Positions 1 through 4,772 of a DNA stretch of 5,372 bases are shown here, piece after piece (positions within the stretch are counted from its first letter, which is position 1; each line of letters begins with the position of its first letter). Source of the stretch: Pseudomonas sp. PGPPP3 (lineage in GTDB: Bacteria; Pseudomonadota; Gammaproteobacteria; Pseudomonadales; Pseudomonadaceae). The DNA is taken from assembly GCA_002256055.1 (NCBI GenBank), contig NKIE01000228.1:1-5372 (forward strand). Reading direction: 5' to 3'. The position numbers and the translations under genes are program-made. The notes under the pieces are model-generated. The model did not search any database, was not told where the DNA came from, and was given only the letters and a program-made list of their open reading frames with translations.

Positions 1-421
1 ACAGCACCGCCAGTCCCATGCCCAGCGCCTGCAAACACAGACCCTGGCCAACCAGGCGGGCACCACCTGCAGCCGTATTGTTCATGGCCAGCATCGACAG
101 CATCATCACCGTGGGGAGCACGTTGAACTGAATGGTAGCGATCCAGAAACCGCCCATCATCGAGTCCAGCAGCACCTGCCGACGCTCAACCCGTAACGGC
201 GCATCGGCCCGCTGCGCCAGCCGTAATGCCAGCAACGGCCAGAGGTAACAATGAGCGATCAGTACGGCCCACAACCACAGCGGGGCGCCCTGCTCATGCA
301 GCACCGCCGCTACGCAGAAAAACCCCACACCCAGGCCAATCGCACGCGGCAAAAAGCTGCGGCGAACCAATGCCAGACCGGCTTGTTTCGACAGCGGCGT
401 ACACTGCACACCTGGCTTCAA
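1..421 (-). CDS. MASE2 membrane domain protein, probable diguanylate cyclase (N-terminal part, runs off window)
   Basis: The minus-strand frame is open from the left edge to a TAA near 458. It encodes about 140 residues rich in membrane segments, roughly at 26-42, 47-66, 86-110 and 120-140. The pattern is that of a MASE2 domain: LPRAIGLGVGFF, then PLWLWAVL, WPLLALRLA, the charged loop RVERRQVLLDS followed by GGFW, FNVLPTV, and AMNNTAAGG. MASE2 usually sits in front of a GGDEF domain that makes c-di-GMP at the inner membrane (AdrA/DgcC type). The GGDEF part lies outside the window, so the enzyme activity is inferred. No ATG exists upstream of the domain. TTG at 421-419, with AGGGG ten bases upstream (436-432), is the best start; GTG at 409-407 is the alternative. 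The gene lies 116 bases beyond the binding-protein gene on the same strand and has a plausible promoter in that gap. The MASE2 call is firm and the start is not. Confidence 0.85.
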   Translation of the reverse strand, partial: MKPGVQCTPLSKQAGLALVRRSFLPRAIGLGVGFFCVAAVLHEQGAPLWLWAVLIAHCYLWPLLALRLAQRADAPLRVERRQVLLDSMMGGFWIATIQFNVLPTVMMLSMLAMNNTAAGGARLVGQGLCLQALGMGLAVL

Positions 422-474
422 CTGGCAATTACCCCTACAAAAATCGCGGACTCTAACTTAAACACCAATACGCC

Positions 475-503
475 GATATAACGCTTTAGTACCCCCAAGT
501 CAG
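475..503 (-). promoter_or_regulatory. Candidate sigma70 promoter of the MASE2 gene
   Basis: On the minus strand CTGACT (503-498) and TATATC (480-475) are separated by exactly 17 bases. Each matches the consensus at four of six positions. A transcript would start near 468, giving a leader of about 47 bases before the TTG codon. This suggests the MASE2 gene can be expressed apart from the binding-protein genes upstream. It was found by eye only. Confidence 0.4.
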
Positions 504-537
504 GGCGCCAGCCGCCGCGCACGCGACAAACGAGAGG

Positions 538-1392
538 TCACGGCAGAGGGGCGGAAATCCGTTGCAGTTGCTGCCGATAAGGTTCGATCAGATAACGCGG
601 CAGCCAGCGCTCATAGGCCGCCTGAAAAACCGCCGTCGAAGCTTTGCTTGGCACCTGCGCCGTAATATCGGCGAACACCCGATCAGTCACCGGGCTCTTG
701 GTACAACTCAGGCGCCCCTCCAGCAACTGACTGTTGCCCTCGATGGGGTAAAACAACAACGCCCGATCACCCTGAGCGTAAAAGCCAACTTCGCTGGGGT
801 AACTGAACACGTAGTCAATGCGCTTATGGCCGAGCATGTCGAAGAGGCTTTTGCTCGACTCGCCCTGGTAGATTTTCTTGATATTCACCGCCCCGCGCTG
901 CAGCGGCGTGCGCAAAGCGTCGTCAATGCGTGGACCGTAGCTGCGGTCGCTGGCCACGCCCAAACTGATGGACGAATCCTCCAGCACCTGCGCCAAACGA
1001 AGCAAACCATCGGCATTCATATAAGGAGCAAAACGCGCCTGATCTTGCGCACGGATCACCACGCCGATCGGCAGTAAATACCCATAAGGTTCGCTGAAAC
1101 GCAGGAACTGGCTACGTTCCGGGGTACGGAACGCACTGATCAGGCAGTAAGGACCACCACTCTGAGCGATATGCATGACCCGCGCCCAAGGCAGGATGAC
1201 CTCATGAAAGTGGTGCTGCGGCAACGCGGTTTGCAAGAACCCATACAAGGCATTGATGTAACCCTGGTTCGCGAACTCACCCTGGCTCATGGCCATCGGC
1301 GGGTAATCGCTGCCCAGCCAGGTCACCTCATCTGCACGCACACCCGGCGCCAGCCCCACAAGACCTAGCAACAGCCACAACAGCCATTTCAT
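538..1392 (-). CDS. Secreted solute-binding-protein-like protein (SBP family 3, TIGR02285-like)
   Basis: This encodes 284 residues. The N-terminus is a clear Sec signal peptide (MKWLLWLLLGLVGLAPGVRA) with probable cleavage after the VRA at residue 20, so the product is periplasmic. The mature part has the two-lobe binding-protein pattern: WLGSDYPPM at the start, QGYINALYGFLQ, LPWARVMH near 68-74, CLISAFRTPERSQFLRFSEPYG at 83-104, and a second lobe with LGVASDRSYG near 144. The segment with C83, the TPER motif and FSEP resembles the TIGR02285 family of Proteobacteria, whose ligand is unknown to me. C83 and C230 are the only cysteines and could form a disulfide. No permease or ATPase gene is adjacent, so ligand sensing is as likely as transport. 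It lies 74 bases after the preceding binding-protein gene and may share its transcript. The Shine-Dalgarno is poor: GGGGG ends nine bases before the ATG. Confidence 0.87.
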   Translation of the reverse strand: MKWLLWLLLGLVGLAPGVRADEVTWLGSDYPPMAMSQGEFANQGYINALYGFLQTALPQHHFHEVILPWARVMHIAQSGGPYCLISAFRTPERSQFLRFSEPYGYLLPIGVVIRAQDQARFAPYMNADGLLRLAQVLEDSSISLGVASDRSYGPRIDDALRTPLQRGAVNIKKIYQGESSKSLFDMLGHKRIDYVFSYPSEVGFYAQGDRALLFYPIEGNSQLLEGRLSCTKSPVTDRVFADITAQVPSKASTAVFQAAYERWLPRYLIEPYRQQLQRISAPLP

Positions 1393-1403
1393 CCCGCACT
1401 GCC

Positions 1404-1420
1404 CCCATAAAAATCATGGG
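1404..1420 (-). other. Small hairpin over the ribosome-binding region of the 538-1392 gene
   Basis: The minus strand reads CCCAT, a seven-base loop GATTTTT, then ATGGG. The 3' arm overlaps the G-run (1406-1402) that is the only Shine-Dalgarno-like stretch before the ATG at 1392. A five-pair stem is weak but could dampen translation of the second binding protein. It could also be chance. Confidence 0.25.
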
Positions 1421-1466
1421 TACAGTGTAGCGAACACAGCATGGCAACAGCCCGCCAAAACGGCCC

Positions 1467-2261
1467 CTAGAGACTAGGCTGCGCAAGAAACGTCGCAATC
1501 TTGGCCTGATAGGCCGCCGACTCGCGCTGACGTTCGATTTCCGCCCACAGACGCCGGGCCTTTTCCGGCTGGGCCTGACAAAAATCATTGGAGAGCATCA
1601 GGTAATAGGCCTTCGCCTCTAGCGGCAACTCGGCTTTTTCGATATCCAGCGCCAACGTCGGATGGTTCTGCAGGACGAAATCAGCGCGCAGGCTTTGCCG
1701 CGCAACCGCATCGCCCCGCCGCTCTTTGAGCATACGCAGCAACGCCAGCGGATCACGACTGGACTCGTCTACTGTAGCGCCGTGACTGCGCAAAAAATCG
1801 CTGATAGAAAATCCACTCAACGAGCCAATGGCGCTCGTCAACTGGCGAAACTCCTTACCGTTCCAGCCCACCGAACTGCCACGACGCCGATACAGGGCAT
1901 AGACCGAAGTATGCAAGCGCTTGCTCTCATCCAGACGCCCGTCACTGTCAGTCGGATAGCGCCCCATGTTTAGACGCTCAGCCTTGAAACTAGAAGCAAA
2001 CGCGCCGTCATAGCGCCCCCGTGCCAGCCCCGCTAGGCAACGATTCCAAGGCACGGCCACATAGCGTACCTGTAGCTGGTTGGCTGCAGCAACCAGACTT
2101 AGCAGCTCAAGATTTAGGCCCGTGTGATCCGTCATGACCCAAGGATATGAATCCTTATCTTCATAACAGAACGTCAGCTCGTCACCTGCATGCGAAGCAA
2201 CCGGCAGCAGGACCAGCAACAGCAAAATCACAAGACATCGCAACGTGCTGCCCCCCGGCAT
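1467..2261 (-). CDS. Secreted solute-binding-protein-like protein (SBP family 3, amino-acid-binder-like fold)
   Basis: This encodes 264 residues. A hydrophobic signal (LRCLVILLLLVLLPVASHA) with probable cleavage after residue 25 sends it to the periplasm. The mature part opens with ELTFCYEDKDSYPWVM, then GLNLELLSLVAAANQLQVRYVAVPWNRCL near 48-76, then LARGRYDGAFASSFKAERLNMGRYP at 79-103. This is the arrangement of the first lobe of family 3 binding proteins, including the Pro-Trp near the start, the PWxRCL strand and the G-x-Y-D-G turn. A second-lobe motif, AIGSLSGFSISDFL, follows near 144. Mature cysteines are C32, C75 and C228. No transporter genes adjoin it, so the role may be sensing. GAGG eight bases before the ATG supports the start. 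It is the first gene of a probable pair with 538-1392, which is a divergent relative rather than a recent duplicate. The ligand cannot be read from sequence. Confidence 0.87.
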   Translation of the reverse strand: MPGGSTLRCLVILLLLVLLPVASHAGDELTFCYEDKDSYPWVMTDHTGLNLELLSLVAAANQLQVRYVAVPWNRCLAGLARGRYDGAFASSFKAERLNMGRYPTDSDGRLDESKRLHTSVYALYRRRGSSVGWNGKEFRQLTSAIGSLSGFSISDFLRSHGATVDESSRDPLALLRMLKERRGDAVARQSLRADFVLQNHPTLALDIEKAELPLEAKAYYLMLSNDFCQAQPEKARRLWAEIERQRESAAYQAKIATFLAQPSL

Positions 2262-2296
2262 CAGCGCAGCCTCGCAAGATCGCGAGACTAACCGCC

Positions 2297-2302
2297 AGTA
2301 TA
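2297..2302 (-). promoter_or_regulatory. Candidate -10 element for the binding-protein pair
   Basis: TATACT on the minus strand matches TATAAT at five of six positions and lies 35 bases before the ATG at 2261. This implies a start near 2290 and a leader of about 30 bases. No good -35 hexamer is present 16-18 bases upstream (TCACGA at 17), so the promoter, if real, is weak or needs an activator. Confidence 0.4.
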
Positions 2303-2337
2303 GGCCAGTGGCGCGCGCATCGTGATCAGGCTGATAC

Positions 2338-2354
2338 GCCCGTACTCAGCGGGC
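2338..2354 (-). terminator. Weak hairpin downstream of the NTF2-like gene
   Basis: GCCCG and CGGGC pair around a seven-base loop, starting about eight bases after the stop codon at 2362 in the minus-strand direction. No run of T follows, so it is not a classical intrinsic terminator. It is the only candidate end signal between the NTF2-like gene and the binding-protein promoter. Confidence 0.25.
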
Positions 2355-2361
2355 CAAAGCC

Positions 2362-2835
2362 TCAGGCCAAGCTCGCCTGAAACCCCTTCAGCCCACGCCG
2401 CGCCTGGGCACGAATGGCGGCCTGCACCGCCGGCAACCAGCCCAGCAACCAGCCCTTAAGACCCAAGGCCTGGCGACTCCAGCGCCACAGGTCAAAGTGA
2501 TCGCGGTGCTCAACGATGCACCCATCGCGAAACACGAACTCGGCGCGGATCACATTGACCACGGTGCGCCCGGTCTGACTGAAGGTGTAGCGCGCCACCC
2601 ACTGCGCCGAACCATGCTGATCGTCAGCTTCGACCCCGTCATAGGTCAGGGAAAAATCGGCCGCCCGAGTGCACAACATGCGCCACATATCGCCGGCCTC
2701 GCGGCCCTGCAAACCAACGAACACCGGGTCGCTGAAACGCACATCGGCGCTGTAGCACGCAGCCATGGCCTCAGCATCCAGACGCTGAAAAGCCTGATAG
2801 AAGGTGTGGATCAATTCGACATTGGCGTGAGTCAT
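2362..2835 (-). CDS. NTF2/SnoaL-like protein
   Basis: This encodes 157 residues with no signal peptide, so it is cytoplasmic. The features are those of the NTF2-like cone fold: an N-terminal helix (NVELIHTFYQAFQRLDAEAMAACY, residues 5-28), then ADVRFSDPVFVGLQGREAGDMWRML, then strands ending in RAEFVFRDGCIVEHRDHFDLWRW near 97-119. The HRDHFDLWRWSRQ stretch is typical of bacterial SnoaL-type proteins, which may be isomerases, hydrolases, dehydratases or non-enzymatic. The fold alone does not fix the substrate. The C-terminal tail (about 120-157) is basic and hydrophobic. The start at 2835 is supported by CGGAA about nine bases upstream. The gene is divergent from the DJ-1/AraC regulator at 2955 across 119 bases, which suggests it is that regulator's target. 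Confidence 0.85.
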   Translation of the reverse strand: MTHANVELIHTFYQAFQRLDAEAMAACYSADVRFSDPVFVGLQGREAGDMWRMLCTRAADFSLTYDGVEADDQHGSAQWVARYTFSQTGRTVVNVIRAEFVFRDGCIVEHRDHFDLWRWSRQALGLKGWLLGWLPAVQAAIRAQARRGLKGFQASLA

Positions 2836-2863
2836 GGCGGCATTCCGATAAGGACAGGTGCTG

Positions 2864-2869
2864 AGTATG
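2864..2869 (-). promoter_or_regulatory. Candidate -10 element of the NTF2-like gene
   Basis: CATACT on the minus strand matches TATAAT at four of six positions. The predicted start is near 2857, about 22 bases before the ATG. There is no acceptable -35 hexamer at 16-18 bases, and the palindrome at 2893-2908 is centred about 43 bases before the predicted start. That is where class II activators bind. This is inference from position only. Confidence 0.3.
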
Positions 2870-2892
2870 GTCGGCGCCGCGCCACCCTGCGA

Positions 2893-2908
2893 TTGGCATT
2901 AATGCCAA
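2893..2908. promoter_or_regulatory. Perfect 16-bp palindrome, candidate operator in the divergent gap
   Basis: TTGGCATTAATGCCAA is a perfect inverted repeat in the gap between the NTF2-like gene and the regulator. The GCCAA of its right arm (2904-2908) recurs at 2925-2929, 21 bases further on, which is two helical turns. The likely binder is the adjacent DJ-1/AraC regulator, but this is untested. AraC proteins more often bind direct repeats, so a different regulator is possible. Confidence 0.5.
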
Positions 2909-2923
2909 CTTTGTGTTGATAAT
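2893..2923 (+). promoter_or_regulatory. Candidate promoter of the DJ-1/AraC regulator
   Basis: TTGGCA (2893-2898) and GATAAT (2918-2923, five of six matches) are separated by 19 bases, which is long for sigma70. The predicted start is near 2930, with a leader of about 25 bases. The -35 hexamer is part of the 16-bp palindrome, so a protein bound there would block this promoter. Confidence 0.35.
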
Positions 2924-2941
2924 CGCCAATACACCTCTCTC

Positions 2942-2945
2942 AGGA
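2942..2945 (+). promoter_or_regulatory. Ribosome binding site that sets the regulator start at 2955
   Basis: AGGA lies nine bases before the ATG at 2955. The in-frame ATG at 2913 has no comparable site and lies before the predicted transcription start. The residues it would add do not belong to the DJ-1 domain, which begins at MIQVAVFVSP. Confidence 0.6.
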
Positions 2946-2954
2946 ACACGCCCC

Positions 2955-3905
2955 ATGATTCAGGTCGCGGTATTCGTCAGCCCACAGACGGTGTGCTCCA
3001 GCCTAAGCCAAGCCTGCGATACCTTCAGCCTTGCCAACCGCTTGGCCGGACAACGCCTGTTTGCCCTGCACAGATTTAGCGTCGACGGCCAGTCAGTGGC
3101 ACTGGACTATGCGCAGATCCAGGTCGACGGCGACCTGAGCAGCGCCGAAAGCGCCGACGTGGTGTTGCTACCCGCCACCGGCAGCGACATCGACAACCTG
3201 CTCGCCCAACACACCGTCCTGCTCGCCTGGCTGGCTCACCGCCCGTCAAGCCAACAACTGGCCAGCATCTGCAGCAGCGCTTTTTTGCTGGCCGCCGCCG
3301 GCCTGCTGGATGGCGGCCCAGCCACCACCCATTGGGCCCTGGCCGACAGCTTTCGCCGGCGTTTCCCTCAGGTACACCTGGACGAACGCGCCCTGATCAG
3401 CCAACAGCACAATCGCTTTTGTTCAGGCGGCGCCCAGGCTGGCCTGGACCTGTGTCTGCACCTGATTGGCTGGCACGCCGGCACCTGGCTGGCACAGCAG
3501 GTGGCCGCCGCCCTGGTAGTGGAGCGCCACCGCGGCCTGCAAAGCCGCTTTCAGCCCTTGCTGCCAGAAGCCCGCCAAGATGACGCCGGCATCAACGCCC
3601 TACTGCTGTGGCTGCAACGTCATCACGCCCAAGCACTCGACCTCGAACAGTTAGCTGTCCGCTTGCACTGTTCAACGCGCAGCCTGCTCAGACGCTTCAA
3701 GGCCGCCACCGGCCTAACCCCGATCGACTACCTGCAACGCTTACGCATTAGCGCCGCGCAAAGCGCCCTGCACCAACCGCAGCAATCACTTGAACAGGTC
3801 GCCTTGGCCGTCGGCTATCAAGATCGCGCGACCTTCGCTCGCCTGTTCAAACAACTGTGCGGCGAAACACCTGGCGCCTTTCGACGGCGCGTACGCGATA
3901 GCTAG
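2955..3905 (+). CDS. GlxA/FtrA-type AraC family transcriptional regulator with DJ-1/PfpI domain
   Basis: This encodes 316 residues. Residues 1-190 form a DJ-1/PfpI (class I amidotransferase-like) domain: the strand IQVAVFVSP, VVLLPATGS near 69-77, the nucleophile-elbow segment ASICSSAFLLAAAGLLDG at 103-120 with C106, THW at 125-127, and SGGAQAGLDLCLHLI at 157-171. In such regulators this domain is thought to sense a ligand rather than catalyse. Residues 215-312 are an AraC-type domain with two helix-turn-helix units: LEQLAVRLHCSTRSLLRRFKAATG, then LEQVALAVGYQDRATFARLFKQLCGETPGAFRRR. C106 with H126 resembles the Cys-His pair of the family, but the usual Cys-Thr-Gly is Cys-Ser-Ser here. The start at 2955 is chosen for its ribosome site; an upstream ATG at 2913 would add 14 unrelated residues. 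It is divergent from the NTF2-like gene, its most likely target. The effector is unknown. Confidence 0.92.
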   Translation: MIQVAVFVSPQTVCSSLSQACDTFSLANRLAGQRLFALHRFSVDGQSVALDYAQIQVDGDLSSAESADVVLLPATGSDIDNLLAQHTVLLAWLAHRPSSQQLASICSSAFLLAAAGLLDGGPATTHWALADSFRRRFPQVHLDERALISQQHNRFCSGGAQAGLDLCLHLIGWHAGTWLAQQVAAALVVERHRGLQSRFQPLLPEARQDDAGINALLLWLQRHHAQALDLEQLAVRLHCSTRSLLRRFKAATGLTPIDYLQRLRISAAQSALHQPQQSLEQVALAVGYQDRATFARLFKQLCGETPGAFRRRVRDS

Positions 3906-3933
3906 CGCCACAAAGCTGTCTATGTCATCAGAA

Positions 3934-3955
3934 AAACCATCCACAAGGCTGGTTT
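3934..3955. other. Imperfect hairpin downstream of the regulator gene
   Basis: AAACCA and TGGTTT pair, with an inner CC/GG pair beyond one mismatch and an ACAA loop. On the plus strand no T-run follows directly. On the minus strand the arm runs into TTTTTC, as in an intrinsic terminator, but no minus-strand gene ends here. It may be a weak two-way terminator or chance. It lies 29 bases after the regulator's stop. Confidence 0.25.
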
Positions 3956-4011
3956 GACTTGTATTTTCGCCTTCTATTCCGGTACTTTCCGCGCCCCGCC
4001 GCATGTCCTTC

Positions 4012-4016
4012 TGGAG
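4012..4016 (+). promoter_or_regulatory. Ribosome binding site that sets the globin start at 4021
   Basis: TGGAG lies four bases before the ATG at 4021. The in-frame ATG at 4003 is preceded by C-rich sequence with no Shine-Dalgarno. The shorter protein begins directly at the globin A helix. Confidence 0.55.
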
Positions 4017-4020
4017 CACC

Positions 4021-4413
4021 ATGAAACCCGCCGACCTTGTCATGCAAAGCTATGGCCGCTGCTGCGCCAGCGATGGCTTTTTCGACAGCTTTTACCAGTA
4101 CTTTCTCGCCAGTTCGCCGCAGATTCGCGATCGCTTTGCCAACACCGACATGCCGGCGCAAAAACTCTTGCTGCGCCATGGCATTCTCAATCTGGTGATG
4201 TATGCCCGCGGCATGCCGGACACCAAATTACGCGCGCTCGGCAGTACCCACTCGCGCGAAGGCTTCAATATCCGGCCGGAACTTTACGCCCTGTGGCTGC
4301 ACGCGCTGCTGCAGGACCTCGGTGAGCACGACAAGAACTACGACGCTGATACCCGCCAAGCCTGGCGCGAAGTACTGAACAAAGGCATCGACGTGATCAA
4401 GGCACAGTACTGA
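4021..4413 (+). CDS. Single-domain globin
   Basis: This encodes 130 residues with no signal peptide, so it is a cytoplasmic haem protein that would bind O2, NO or related ligands. The alignment to flavohaemoglobin globin domains made here is by eye. FDSFYQYFLASSPQIRDRF (21-39) matches the B-C helices with Y25 at B10. AQKLLLRHG (46-54) matches the E helix with Q47 at E7. HSREGFNIRPELY (77-89) contains the proximal H77. The rest, LWLHALLQDLGEHD and AWREVLNKGIDVI, fits the G and H helices. Tyr B10 with Gln E7 is the pair seen in flavohaemoglobins, which detoxify NO. There is no reductase domain, and the segment after H77 is two residues longer than in E. coli Hmp. The start is set by TGGAG before 4021. 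The gene stands alone between the regulator and a structured gap. Its role is not shown by context. A poorly spaced TTGACT at 3954-3959 is the only promoter-like hexamer upstream. Confidence 0.9.
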   Translation: MKPADLVMQSYGRCCASDGFFDSFYQYFLASSPQIRDRFANTDMPAQKLLLRHGILNLVMYARGMPDTKLRALGSTHSREGFNIRPELYALWLHALLQDLGEHDKNYDADTRQAWREVLNKGIDVIKAQY

Positions 4414-4428
4414 GTCGACACGACTCAG
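4410..4428 (+). repeat. Perfect inverted repeat across the globin stop codon
   Basis: CTGAGTCGACACGACTCAG is an eight-pair stem with a three-base ACA loop, and the TGA stop at 4411-4413 lies inside its left arm. A second short stem, GCCG-GCAAA-CGGC, follows at once (4428-4440). No T-run follows either. It may stabilise the mRNA 3' end or act in termination with other factors. Confidence 0.5.
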
Positions 4429-4535
4429 CCGGCAAACGGCGCAGAACCTTCTGCCCACACACGGCCAAACACGGTCGCGAAGTAACAGTCTGCAAAGCAG
4501 CTACCCATCACCACGTCCTCCCGGAGAAAGACTCA

Positions 4536-4557
4536 CAACCGCTGGCCAGAGCGGTTG
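4536..4557. repeat. Eight-pair perfect hairpin in the gap
   Basis: CAACCGCT and AGCGGTTG pair around the loop GGCCAG. CCC rather than T follows on the plus strand, and TGTGAG follows on the minus strand, so it is not a classical terminator in either direction. Confidence 0.45.
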
Positions 4558-4605
4558 CCCGGCGCTGCAGGACACCGTTCGGAATGACGACCTGTAACCT
4601 CAGTA

Positions 4606-4632
4606 CCCAGGCGCTGCTCGCAGCCGCCTGGG
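4606..4632. repeat. Strong GC-rich hairpin with one bulged C
   Basis: CCCAGGCG pairs with CGCCTGGG, and the stem continues as CTG/CAG to a CTCG loop, with one unpaired C at 4624. That makes eleven pairs in all. G-rich sequence (GGGG) follows instead of T. Confidence 0.5.
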
Positions 4633-4713
4633 GGGCTGTACGACACGTATCACGCGGCCTACAGACCAGCGCCCCGAACCCACAAATCACACCTTTGAAC
4701 GAGTGACGCTGCG

Positions 4714-4738
4714 GCGGGCACTTCATAAAGTCGCCCGC
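4714..4738. repeat. Ten-pair hairpin with one bulged C upstream of the secreted protein gene
   Basis: GCGGGC-ACTT pairs with AAGT-GCCCGC around a CATA loop, with one unpaired C at 4732. It ends 34 bases before the ATG at 4773. An outer GAGTG (4701-4705) and CACTC (4738-4742) could extend it. It may lie in the leader of the downstream mRNA. No T-run follows on either strand. Confidence 0.5.
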
Positions 4739-4772
4739 ACTCACCCGTGCACGTCTGTCAAAGGTTCTGCCC

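Larger units (their letters stand above)
4414..4772. other. 359-base structured gap without a convincing gene
   Basis: No reading frame here looks like a protein. A minus-strand frame at 4774-4508 has no ribosome site and no family resemblance. The stretch instead contains strong inverted repeats at 4410-4428, 4536-4557, 4606-4632 and 4714-4738. A small RNA, a long structured leader of the gene at 4773, or a processed globin 3' end are all possible. No clear promoter or T-tract was found, so none can be called. Confidence 0.4.

Noticed and set aside
226..481. Plus-strand frames of 76 residues
   Set aside because: They lie opposite the MASE2 gene, have low-complexity composition and lack a ribosome site. 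The minus-strand reading gives a recognisable domain.
562..1368. Plus-strand frames opposite the 538-1392 gene
   Set aside because: They are shadows of the binding-protein gene, with no family features of their own.
1328..1588. Minus-strand frame of 86 residues bridging the two binding-protein genes
   Set aside because: It overlaps both genes in another frame, is Arg/Cys rich, and has no signal or domain.
2893..2910. Sigma54 promoter (TTGGCA followed by GC)
   Set aside because: The second element is not at the required spacing. Ten bases after GG there is AA instead of GC, and the match is explained by the palindrome.
3954..3968. ANR/FNR box upstream of the globin (TTGAC half-site)
   Set aside because: Only the left half matches. 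The expected GTCAA or ATCAA right half is absent, so control by oxygen cannot be claimed.
3954..3980. Sigma70 promoter TTGACT to TATTCC before the globin
   Set aside because: The -35 is good, but the spacing is only 15 bases and the -10 match is poor, so it is not listed as a feature.
4570..4585. RsmA-binding sRNA of RsmY/RsmZ type, from GGA triplets
   Set aside because: Only a few GGA triplets are present and none sits clearly in a hairpin loop, so chance is enough to explain them.
4536..4632. REP element or intrinsic terminators
   Set aside because: The stems do not match the Pseudomonas REP sequences I know, and none is followed by a T-run on either strand.
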